Both the position numbers and the translations under genes were made by a program. A model generated the notes under the pieces. It was not told the origin of the DNA, did no database searches, and saw only the letters and a list, made by a program, of their open reading frames with translations. Below are positions 1-9,823 of a stretch of DNA of 64,000 nt, piece by piece. How positions within the stretch are numbered: position 1 is the first letter of the stretch; the number at the start of each line of letters is the position of its first letter. Source of the stretch: Chytridium lagenaria (Eukaryota > Chytridiomycota > Chytridiomycetes > Chytridiales > Chytridiaceae); contig JAHLKC010000041.1 of the NCBI GenBank assembly GCA_025449115.1, forward strand, positions 62,001 to 126,000, in the 5' to 3' direction.

Positions 1-17
1 ATTTTGATTTGGTAATC

Positions 18-1114
18 ATGGATCAATTGAAGGAAGCAGTGGCGAGCCTTGCTCTCGAGAACTCGGACGTTGATGAAAACAACGCATCACTTCAGCTTTT
101 CATTAAAGTGCATTGAATGAAATCCTTCTCAACATACTGACTGTATTCATTCAGGCACTCTTATCCATCTTCAACCACAAGATCAGAGTCTCCACAAACC
201 TGTTCGACCTCAACCCGTTCACTGTTTCCAATCGAGCATGGGATTTTGTAGCGAAACGTTATTGAAGACTCGACGGCAGGATGCACGTTCGTTCTTGACA
301 ACGATCGACAGTAGCGTTGCAAAGGATTCTGAGAAGCTTGCTCAGTTCATCAAACTCGGACTCTTACAGCAATCTTTGGGGCAATGGGTGGAACTTCTTT
401 TGAAGGACAAGACGGCAGTTGCTGCAACATATGAACCGTCCGCTTTGCTAAGGAATGAAGATGCATCTCGACAGATGGTGGAGATGTTGAAGGATTTAAA
501 TAGACGGGAGTTTCAAATCTTCTTGAAGCCATCATCAAAGTCGTTTGTGGAAACTGCCTTCAACTACTGCAACATCACTTGCGACGAACGCTCTTGGGAT
601 TGGATTATCCACGGTCGCGGTTGCTAAAGAAAAGATGGAAACCTTGGGAAAAGCAGCTTCAAATTCTGTGGATACATCTCGTTTCGCATTTTCATCAGCA
701 TCCCGCGTGGCCTCGAACAAGCCGTCTCCGGTGCCATCACCACAAAATCCTGATGCGCCTCTTGGAGAGATTGATATTTTGAGAGAGGAGCTTGCTGCTC
801 TTAAGACTGCTTTTGAAAAAGGTATCCTTTATTAAATATCTTAAAACCTTCTTATCGGAAGACCCTCCTGCATCTAGAAAAAGAGCAAAAGCTTTCTGCA
901 CAAATAGAGCTTGTTTCAGCAAAGCATAGCCGGGACTTGGAAATATCTCAGCTGAAGGCGAGGTTTTAAAGCTGGAAAAACAGAATGCTGAAATTCAGGA
1001 ACGCCATAAGGTATTATATAGATCTGACGTTCAACTATTTACATCACACTAGATGAAGTAATGGCATTACGCCAGGAAATGGCTTCTTTGATTAAAAAGC
1101 AAGCGTTAGCCTGA
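18..1114 (+). CDS. RUN-domain protein with C-terminal coiled coil
   Basis: The first exon begins at the ATG at 18. A short intron (about 112-167) is followed by a helical segment that reads like a RUN domain: a conserved run around 'WVELLLKDKTAVAATYEPSALL' split over about 400-470, then a leucine-rich stretch ending near 540. A Ser/Pro-rich linker (about 650-760) and a heptad-like region rich in E, L, K and Q (about 760-1110) follow, so the order is RUN then coiled coil, as in RUFY-type small-GTPase effectors. RUN domains act with Rab or Rap GTPases in membrane traffic; the partner here is not visible. The reading frame breaks near 274 and near 963, each repaired by one base, which I attribute to sequence errors. 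The intron at 820-876 starts with GTATCCTTT. The last exon ends at TGA 1112-1114. The family assignment is by eye and moderately secure. Confidence 0.55.
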
Positions 1115-1215
1115 AGGGTACTCATTTTTTTATTTGTGGATATTATCCAATTGTGTATATTCATAGTGCCATTTGTGCTGCTCTAAATAGATTAAGAACA
1201 GTTTAGATTACTTCA

Positions 1216-2874
1216 TTACCTTGATCTTGAGTACACCTTGTTGTTAGTGTTCAACGTGACCGTTGAAGTCAACCCAATAGGGATATCCTTTGAGTTATTG
1301 CGGCCTTCGCTATATCGTTTGAACTCCTCCACTAAAATTGTTTTAGTTACATTTATTTAAAAAAACGACTTACTCTTTTTGCGCCCTCATTGCGTCAATC
1401 GTTGGCTCCGGAAATTTAAACGGGTCGATACTCGTTTTCTGTTGTTGCTCTAGCCAGTCAGAGTAAACTATTGTAAAGGCTTATTTACCGTCAACCTGCG
1501 GGAAGTATTTCATGAAGTCCGATCTCCATTGCTCATAACGTGCCACTCCTTTTTTACCAAACAGTTTCTTTGGTTATTTCTGACGGAGGCATTCCGATTT
1601 GTGACATTGTATCCTGCCCTATATTGAGAATAATTAAAAAGGTGACGATATCAGGAGATTGCGAGAACACTGTTACCTGCAACAACAAACAATTGGTTTG
1701 TTATGATTCCGTTGTGTGCTCCTGAGAGCATTTGCGCGAAACGCATAGTGATTTAGCATTTTTCGTGCTTTATTTGTGGAAGTCTCGTCCTTCAGATTTG
1801 CGAAACAGCAGAGAGGCTCCGTTCAGATGCGCTATCACTCTTAACATCTTGCAAATAAGCTTCCTCTTCTCCCTTATTGTCACATTAGGATTTTATATTT
1901 TTGGCGGACTTACGGCTCGACGTCTCGGAATGCATCCAATTTTGACCCAATTATGATAATCGGAACAGGCAGACTTTCAGATCATCGCTAAAATTACCGT
2001 AAGAAAAACTTCATAGTTTTTATACATACTAGCTGGCATCTGGATGATCCGGTCCATATTTTTTATTGGAAAACGCGCGCAAAGCCTTTGGTCTTTTTGA
2101 TCCCCTTTGCTCTAAACCATCAAGTAATAACTTCACTCGTGCTTGGATTTTTTGGATAAAAGCTCTACTTCGCGGATAGATTCGGAGGGCTTTCAGAACG
2201 TTATTAGTTAATTTAGCGAAAAGAGTATAAAAACCTTTGAGAGGTCCGCAACGACAACGAATGATGACATATGCACATTTGCTTCGGTGATGGGTATTTC
2301 CATCAAGTCTGCAAGAAAGGTTCCTCCCGCTACAAAAAAGAATTGCTTTAGAACAGAGGGTCTTACCCAATTCCCAAATATGGCAGATGTCCTTAATGGT
2401 GCCTCGCGTACTTCTGGCATATCTGAAAAAAGATAAGGTATGTTTATTCATACCGCAAGTAGAAATGCCCAAACGCACCTATACTCCAGTCCAACAGTTG
2501 GACCCGGAGGATCATCTTAACACAAATTAAACTACAAGCTTGAGAGAATTTTAAAACCTTTTTCGTAGCCGATGAATGAGAGTAGTCTTCCCTGTCTGCT
2601 TGCTTCCGACAACAATAAGAGTTGTCTCTACCCCCTCGTCCGCGCCTAAAAACTTTGCATCAACTAGTCTGCTTCAACCCACAGCACCCAACTTGATCCT
2701 CCACCCTTCTTCTCCCTCTCCTTTGCCTCTTTTACTAGCGTCCAGATATCCTTCCTCGAAGACTTTGCGAGTCCGTCTCTGGAGCCATTGAGGTTCGGAT
2801 TCGACATTTTCTGTTTTGACAGAGATTGTCATCAGCATGTCCCAGACAGCAACATTTACTGAGCCTGAAAGCAT
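1216..2874 (-). CDS. DYNC2LI1: Cytoplasmic dynein 2 light intermediate chain (DYNC2LI1/D2LIC), intraflagellar transport
   Basis: The chain is read on the minus strand over about eight short introns. It has a P-loop GSKQTGKT (codons at 2607-2584), then the family motif KDICHIWELGG (split by an intron), FLADLMEIPIT, a VVVADLSKP-like strand, DHPDA followed by LPVPIIIIGSKLDAF, then EKRKLICKMLR and GASLLF. All of these align in order with vertebrate DYNC2LI1. This subunit stabilises the dynein-2 heavy chain that drives retrograde transport in cilia and flagella, so it implies a flagellated cell. Irregularities: an in-frame TGA at 2674-2676 just before the P-loop exon, a frame break at a T6 run (2148-2153), and smaller ones downstream, all probably sequence errors. 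The first ATG is at 2874. Internal ATGs at 2838 and 2832 are alternatives. The 5' end overlaps the start of the divergent CATIP gene. Confidence 0.85.
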
Positions 2875-4179
2875 CCCATCTCTAGAGGATGCACCAGAGA
2901 TAACGTTGGCAGAGTACGCAACGGAGGGATCGATACAGTTTCTAAAGAATTAGGTATCAAAGGATTTGGGATAATGTTTAAATTAATATTTTATTGGCAA
3001 CAGGGAGTACTGTGAGGAAGGAGCTTTTCTTCACCGACAAAGTTCCCTTTATTTTCAAAAGAGGATGGCGAAAGAACACAAGTAGGGTATTCCGTGATTA
3101 TCGTGAGCGAAGGAATAGCAAGGGGACAGTCATGCTATTTCGTGAGCATCAACACGGAAGCAAAACTTTCTTCGACGACATCTGTCAGCAGCACAATCAC
3201 TGCTTACGTCAGCGCTCAATTGGATACAATCTCTCAATCCGTCTACGAGATTAGTACCAACTCCGAAGGAGTTGAAGAGCATATAATGGAGGCTATTTTA
3301 GATCCAAGCGGGCGTTTGGTAGTGTCTGAGTCGACCACTGATAAACCCGACAGCTGTGTCAGTGTTTCCAGCAAGGCGAATCGAGGATTGATCTTGGATG
3401 GTGAAAATACGTAGTTTTTCCATAAAACTTAAATATTGTATAGGGGCCGAAAGTGTATTGTTCAGAATTCTCGCGAGCCACCGTGCACCTCAATGGTTTT
3501 GGTTTCTTACATACGCGCAAGGACAGATCCGAAAAAGCTACAGCGTGACGCCTGGAATCTCCCGTAATCGCCCATTCAAACAGCGGACAAGGCACAAGAA
3601 TTAACACCACAATCGACTTGAAGAATAAACGGCAGGCTTCTGGATATGAGATCCTGACCGCCGTTCAGTAGTTCTGTGGACGTTTCAAAAGATACGGCCT
3701 TTCTATTAGCGATCTTGTGACAGGCGAGAGCGGACGACGGATTTGATGACAATATTGAGGATGCGCGATGCGAGGCATATTTTCTCTCAAATGGGCATTG
3801 TGTCTTTTGTCTCGAAGCACGACAGATTGGATCGGAGAGCTTCCCATCTCACCTGAAACAGGTAAAAGTCTCAGCAACCGTATAATAACCATTCAAAAAG
3901 GCGAGGCTGCACCAGCGGATTCGCTCGACACAAAAGACTTTGGCGGAAACATTGAGCTCTCTCGGAATTCAAGCAAAAGAGGGTATGCTTCCCAAAATGA
4001 AAACGACGCTTACTAACCAATCTTAGAGCGAAATCCGGATTGCGCACGCTAAGTATCTGGCTCAGCATCCAGAGCTTAGACAGATTCTCGCAGACTATCT
4101 CCAACTGCTCCTTCACAGAAAACCTCAAGATGTGTTTGAATTCACGTCAACCTGGCTACGTCCAAAGAAATCCGAATAG
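2837..4179 (+). CDS. CATIP: CATIP-like (ciliogenesis-associated TTC17-interacting protein) homologue
   Basis: The protein starts MSQTATFTEPES at 2837 and has introns at about 2952-3002, 3401-3443, 3862-3900 and 3980-4026. Conserved blocks follow the order of animal CATIP: a LFFTDKVP strand, GQSCYFVSINTE (about 3120-3165), ITAYVSAQLD (about 3200-3230), a GAESVLFRILA segment (about 3445-3475), an AYFLSNGH motif (about 3770-3795), and a C-terminal RIIa-like helix pair (HPELRQILADYL then KPQDVFEF, about 4060-4145). In animals CATIP is needed for actin-dependent ciliogenesis. Finding it beside DYNC2LI1 supports a flagellar role. Frame breaks occur near 3090 and in 3560-3770, where the model is weakest. 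It is divergent from, and overlaps, the DYNC2LI1 5' end. Confidence 0.75.
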
Positions 4180-4245
4180 GGTACAAAATTGTAATAAACT
4201 ATAAATCTTTTGCAGTCTTCTCGTCTTCAGCATCAACTTCTTCCC

Positions 4246-5090
4246 CTATATCCCCATCTCGTTTAGATCCATATATGTGTCTAACCAATGCACCAACTCT
4301 GGCTCAAGACCGAGTGTGCTTAAGCTATTTTTTGGAGAGTCTTCAGCAACCTCTATAAATTGTACCATTTCCCTCAACTCCTTCCTTGCATGGAGTTTCG
4401 CCATAGGGTTTTCTGATCGTGGCGATTTCTCAACTCTTGTCAAAGCTTTCTTCATGCACGACAAAGCCCTTCTTGCGCAGCTGCCCTCCCAGACGTTCTT
4501 TTCAGATTCGTCCGTGGAACTGCATCGATCTCTGAGATTCCAAAATAATACAGCCATTTCCTTCCAAGCCATGTAATCTTGCTGTCGTCCCTCAAGGTAC
4601 TTTCTAAATCCCAACACAGCATCCGACGTCCGCCCACACAACCCCAAATCCTTGACCTCAGAAACAGAATACTTGGATCGTTTGAAGTTGTAACTAAATC
4701 AAGCATTGCAAGGGCATCCTTTTGTCGACCAAGACGAATGGCACTTCGAGCAGCAACATCGTAAACATCGAAATGTTGATTGGTTTTTTGCGTTTGTTGT
4801 TGGCTTCGATCCAGCGAATGGACAGATCAAAGGCACCTTGATAGTCTTTTTGTAGGTATTTGTGTTCTATTGAGCTTAGGACCTCATTGGGACCGAGCTT
4901 GGTCTGGAATTGAGCATCAAAGCTCAATCCAGTTTTAGAGAACCACTGCCAATGAGTATGAAAAGATACATGCAGATAATCCGCCTACCCCGTCCGTCAC
5001 ATTTCTAGCCTTGTAGTTTGCAGCAGGAGTTGCGGCCGCTCTTGGCCTCCTCTCTGTCGTCTCGCAAATGTCAATGTTGAAAATATCCAT
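4246..5090 (-). CDS. TPR-like helical-repeat protein, function unassigned
   Basis: The start ATG at 5090 opens MDIFNIDICETTERRPRA. A 43-nt intron (about 4952-4994) joins it to WFSKTGLSFDAQF. The rest is almost entirely amphipathic helix: EHKYLQKDYQGAFDLSIRW, a DALAMLDLV-type helix, DAVLGFRKYLEGRQQDYMAW, and ARRALSCMKKALTRV. These look like tetratricopeptide repeats. No enzymatic motif is visible and I do not recognise the family. One-base frame breaks near 4740 and 4650 separate the helices. The C-terminus is either the TAG at 4246 or, in the next frame, a short acidic tail to about 4212. Its start lies about 50 bp from the divergent prefoldin-5 start, so the two must share a minimal promoter. 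Confidence 0.6.
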
Positions 5091-5140
5091 TATTGTTCAT
5101 TTCACAAGAAGAACTCTCGTCGGACGAAAAAACATACAAT
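5091..5140. promoter_or_regulatory. 50-bp divergent promoter between the TPR-like and prefoldin-5 genes
   Basis: Only about 50 bases separate the two opposed start codons (5090 on minus, 5141 on plus). No TATA box is visible. Both transcripts must start within this gap or inside the neighbouring coding region. Confidence 0.4.
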
Positions 5141-5879
5141 ATGGCTGCCTCAAAACAAGCACCGATCGATATTGGCGAGCTACCCTTCCTCAGCTCCAGT
5201 CTGTCCGGGCTCAAATGGAGGAGGTGGGCATCCGATGAAACAGGACCATGTTTTTAATGCTGGAAATAGGAATTGCAACATCTTTCGGGATCGTATGCGT
5301 CGTTAAAGCAAGCACAGGCCAAGTTTAACGACAGCATTGAGTCTTTGAACAATCTTTCGAGCAAGACGGGTATGTTCGTGTGTCTGCTGTGTAGACTGTT
5401 GACATCGTGTTTCCTGTTAGGTCCACTACTGGTTCCTCTGACGAGCTCTATATCCTTTTCTCATGTTTTATTTCACCTTTTGCTGATATTTATGTATTAT
5501 TACTTTAACTCGTTCAAAACCTCTATGTCCCTGGAGAGCTTGCAGATGCTGAAAGTGTGATGGTTGATGTCGGAACTGGTTACTTTATTCAAAAGGTTTC
5601 TTACATGCATGCAGTCAACCCTAACTAACAAATCTCAAGAGCGTTCCTGACGCAAAAGAGTATTTCAAGGGAAAGGTGACCTACTTGAAGACGAACCTCG
5701 AGAAGTTGCAGTCTACGTTAACACAGCGCGAGCAGCAATATCGGGGTAAGCATTTTAGTTAGTTTTTATTAAATGGTGTATTCACACAAACTCTTCGTTT
5801 AGTTCTGACCGATGTCATGCAAGCGAAAATGGAACAGGCGCAGGCACAGCAGCAGGCTTCTGCGGCAGCGAAAGCTTGA
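5141..5879 (+). CDS. PFD5: Prefoldin subunit 5 (Gim5/Pfd5)
   Basis: This is the alpha-type subunit of the prefoldin hexamer that passes nascent actin and tubulin to CCT. The start is MAASKQAPIDIGELP, and an LPQLQ-type segment follows. The exons give the expected order: N-terminal coiled coil (ELQHLSGSYASLKQAQAKF, about 5271-5330), the beta-hairpin core LLVPLTSS then LYVPGELAD (5425-5550), VDVGTGYFIQK (about 5568-5600), and the C-terminal coiled coil to AKA-stop at 5879. There is no frame break. Five introns: four are ordinary GT-AG, while the one at 5450-5520 begins ATATCCTTT and ends AC with an upstream TTTAAC branch-like motif. Length and motifs match the family well. Confidence 0.92.
5450..5520 (+). 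other. U12-type AT-AC intron inside prefoldin 5
   Basis: The 71-nt intervening sequence starts ATATCCTTTTC right after the Ser codon ending TSS and stops at AAAAC right before CTC TAT GTC CCT (LYVP). No GT-AG pair here restores the conserved TSS-LYVPG core, whereas AT-AC does so exactly. The 5' end equals the minor-spliceosome consensus ATATCCTT. TACTTTAACT at 5501-5510 fits the U12 branch site about a dozen bases before the 3' end. Confidence 0.9.
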
Positions 5880-5946
5880 TGTCGCATCATTCTTGTACAA
5901 AAAAAACCTCGTTGCGCAATAAACATATACATGAGAGACAATCCAA

Positions 5947-8900
5947 ATGGCTATGCTGATGAAGTATGCAGAAAACCAGCATACCTGAACTGACCTGCTT
6001 CTTCCAGCAAATTCACTCTATATGAGACAAAGACAGTGAGTTTTTGTTTCAAAGGGGTATATTGATGGCTCCCTCCAGCGCCTTTACATGGTTGGATCCA
6101 ACCAAAACGAAGACACCTATCGTATTCTAAAGATAGACCGAACGGACACTGAAGAAGTAAATGTGACCGACGATGAGATCGTCTACTCAAAGCAGGACAT
6201 GATGGATCTTCTTGCGATGATTGAGAATGGGAACAAGAGTTCTGGAGGGTTGGCAAGAGTTGCTCCATGCTTTGGTATCGTTGGTGAGTTTTACGAGGAG
6301 GATATACCTGAAGCTCATGCATGCAAATAGGCTTTGTTCGATTCTTGGAAGGCTTTTACATCATTCTTATAACGAAACGAAGTGCCGTCGCTTTAATTGG
6401 CGGCCACTATATTTACCACATTGATGACACCCTCCTAGTCCCCGTCACAAGTCCCACCGCAAAGATCGAACGAAAGGCAGAGGAAGCAAGGTTTTCAATA
6501 ACGAACGCTAGCCTTTAACATCCCCAGATATGTCCAAACCTTCAACCAAGTAGACATGAGCAAGAACTTTTATTTTAGCTACACCTACGACATCACTCAA
6601 TCGCTTCAACACAATATGACGTGGAATTCGCCTGAATTTCAGTTCCAAGATATGTTTATTTGGAATTACCCGTTGCTAAAGGCTGGGTTTGCAAATTTCA
6701 ACTCAAAGTGGATATTGCCGTTGATTTATGGATTTGTGGATCAGTTTAGTGAGTGGGATAGAGTTTTGCGAGGTAGCTGAATTTATGAAAGGAATTCCTG
6801 TATTCGGGCATAATGTTTATGTGACTTTGATTGCGAGAAGGTCGCGATATTATGCTGGAGTGCGTTTTCTGAAGCGCGGTGTAAATGATAAGGTTATTAA
6901 AACCTTCAGGACATCAGTCTGACCTTAATTAGGGTTACGTTGCAAACGACGTTGAGACAGAGCAAATTGTGCATGATGCGAATTCAACTTCATTCATCTT
7001 TCCAAAGGGCCGTTCAGGAGAAAAACCAGCGTTCACATCTTTCCTGCAACATCGTGGATCTATTCCTTTATTTTGGTGTCAAGAAGCGTCTCAGATGGCC
7101 CCAAAACCTCCTATCGAAAGTCAGTTATTTTTTTGTAGCTGCACCAAAATCTGACTATTGTGTACAGTTAAACTCAATGACCCTTATTTTTCCGCTGCGG
7201 CGCTCCACTTTGACAACATGTTTCAGCGTTATGGTGCACCTATTATTGTCTTAAATCTCATCAAGGTATCTAACGTTTTATTTGAGACATTTTAACTTCA
7301 CTAGGCTAAGGAGAAGACACCGAGAGAGTCTGTATTGCTGGACGATTTTTCTCAGATGATAGAATACCTTAATCAGTTCTTGCGTCATGAAATGAAGATT
7401 AGATATATTGCATGGGATATGGCGAGAGCGTCGAAGAGGTACGCAAGAGTATAATTTGGCCATTACTGATGCACACTTTAGCGAGACTCAGGATGTGATT
7501 GGGATATTGGAAGATCTTGCCGAGGAGGTTCTATCAACGACGGGGTTTCTTCCATAGTGGGCCGGAACCTTACATGAATGCATTAAGACGTGCATCGTGA
7601 GTTTCTCTTTCCCAACTTCTATTTAAGTTGTTTTAGGGATGGAGGCGAAGTCAATAGGATTTTAGGAAGAAGGCAGAACGGAGTAGTCCGCACAAACTGT
7701 ATCGACTGTCTTGACCGAACCAACGCTGCGCAATTCGTTATTGGAAAATGCGCTTTAGGACATCAGGTTTAAACTAACATAGTCTTGATCATGCTGATCC
7801 TTTTCAAGTTATATGCTCTCGGCGTGATTTCCCACCCCTCTATCCCTTTCGACTGTGACGCCGCCAACCTCCTCAACGCCATGTATCACGACCACGGTGA
7901 CATTATAGCCCTTCAATACGGCGGTTCCCACCTCGTCAACACCATGGAGACGTACCGAAAGATAAGTCCCTGGACAAGTCATTCGGGGATATGATTGAGA
8001 GTATTCGAAGATACTACAATAATTCATTTACAGGTGAGCCCAAGACTCTTTTTTTGCGTGTTGGCTGATGTGACGTAGATGCGGAAAAACAGATGGCGAT
8101 TAATTTGTTTTTGGGGACGTATAAGTTTAGAGACGGGGAACCGCATCTATGGGAGTTTGCAAATGATTATTATTTGCATAATCCGGGACCGCAGCAAGTA
8201 TCGAGAAAGAGAAGGTACTTTTTTTTCGATTGTTATCCACGACGCATATTCAAATTTATTTTTTTTTCTTTTTCCCAAAGTTACTCGAAATGGTGGACGC
8301 ATGATGTGGCTTTACGCCCTGGTGATGGATTCCATGGGACGCGGCGGATTGATGCAGATGATTACTTTGTGCAGTATTATCGACCAAAGATTTTGACACA
8401 ATTTGAAAAATTGTATGCGTTTAATATGAATCCATCGCAAAGGTGAGGAAGTCATGCATGGGAATATTGAATTTTTGTAGGGCTACAAAAGATGACGGTA
8501 CGGATCTAAGCCCTTTCACCGTTCGCGAAAATCCGTTACAACAGCAACGCTACCTCATGATGTACAAGTAAGTACAGTCTCTTATATCCGCTGTGAATCA
8601 TCCCCCACTTGCCGATCGATCCCTCCGTTAACCCCTTTCCCAAAGCCTCAACATCGGTGGAGTAAAAACGCTGGCTGACCCTCTCCAACAGCGCCACCCA
8701 AAACGCTTCCACCCTCCACAACAAAGAACAAAAAGAAGACCGATCCTCTCGACCTAGTAAGGAATCTTTAGCGCCTTGGTGGACCACCAGCGCGCTTGCC
8801 ACGCGATTGCTGGAACCGCAAGTGCCTGTGGCAGAGTTGAGAGAGTATAAACGTTACGTGTCGCAATTTAGACCGTCAGGGATTGTGTTGGATATGGGGG

Positions 8901-9452
8901 CTTATGTTGGGGAGGATGTGATCAAGGGCCGGCGGGACCTGTGAATGAGGTGGTCGGGAGTATGCTTGGGGACCCAGTTTCACGAAAACCATCATTGGAT
9001 AAACTCAACGTACCGCCATCGCCTTCTGGCACAGCACCACCTTCACCAACAACACTTCAAGCCCCGCCACCGCCACCTCCACCGCCGCCTCCGCCTCCCC
9101 AGCAGCACCCAGACCTCGACATTTTTTCTGCGTTTGTCGCGAAATCGTCGTCGGATATCTCTTTTAAAAGCTCCAAGGTTGTCATGGATTTAACGGTTGA
9201 TGCGAGGGATGATGCGTTGTACACACATTATGCGGGGCAGGCGAATAAGGTGGCAACTTATTTGGGACCTGTGAGTCGACATGATTTGCCACGATATGAG
9301 GTAGGTATTTTGTAGTGGGATTTCCCTTTTATAGTGAGTGGTATTCGATGGTGTATAACTTTTGCTAGGCGTACAGTAAATGGTTGGCGACAGGAAAGTT
9401 TCATCAACATCCGCAACATACGGGGAAAGTGATGGGTAATTCACGAAGATGA
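5947..9452 (+). CDS. FIG4: FIG4/Sac3 polyphosphoinositide phosphatase (Sac1-domain)
   Basis: FIG4 removes the 5-phosphate of PI(3,5)P2 in the Fab1/PIKfyve-Vac14-Fig4 complex on vacuole and endosome membranes. The protein follows human FIG4 block by block: [84 protein letters not shown], then the Sac catalytic loop with CIDCLDR (CX5R) at 7698-7718, [31 protein letters not shown], and the conserved KWWTHDVA and [10 protein letters not shown]. More than a dozen short introns were traced. The C-terminal tail carries a proline run (9061-9100) and ends in a final exon to TGA 9450-9452. Frame breaks at 7546-7548 and 7985-7988 fall in T3 and G4 runs and look like base-calling gaps. The start at 5947 joins a tiny first exon to the family's KFTLYETKT. 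Confidence 0.93.
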
Positions 9453-9823
9453 ACTTTTTGGGCTTTTAGGGACACTGTTTATGATAGTTGAATATATAAT
9501 GTACATAAGAGAGTAATATTTTTTGCGGTCCGAAAAAGAAAAAGCGCATTTAATCTACATTAAAAACTGTACAGTGAGCTCAGGAAAACAAAGAAAAAAG
9601 GGCGGGAGGGATTGGATTGGAAAGAAGGCGGTGGATTTCTCAAAAAAAAAAGAGAAAAAGAAAGGTGTCCCCTGATTTTTTGTTTACAGAGTTACAGGAC
9701 CAGCAAACAAAGCCGTTGACAATGCCACATCGTTTTTAAAGAAATAAAATACAATGATATGCTCTGTTCACCATCAATAAAGAGGAACAGTTCAGCCTTT
9801 CTCAGCCATCAAAATAAACTTTT
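9453..9823. other. Intergenic region between convergent FIG4 and CTK3
   Basis: A 371-bp gap rich in A tracts (about 9525-9675). It must hold the polyadenylation signals of two converging transcripts; AATAAA-like strings appear near 9743. No coding or RNA gene was seen. Confidence 0.4.

Noticed and set aside
1540..1956. Two plus-strand open frames in 1540-1956
   Set aside because: Both are antisense to the 3' exons of DYNC2LI1, which carry conserved motifs across GT-AG introns.
2674..2676. Stop-codon reassignment (TGA read as an amino acid)
   Set aside because: FIG4, SmF, otubain, MAK11, OSH3 and others end at TGA in the expected place, so TGA is a normal stop here.
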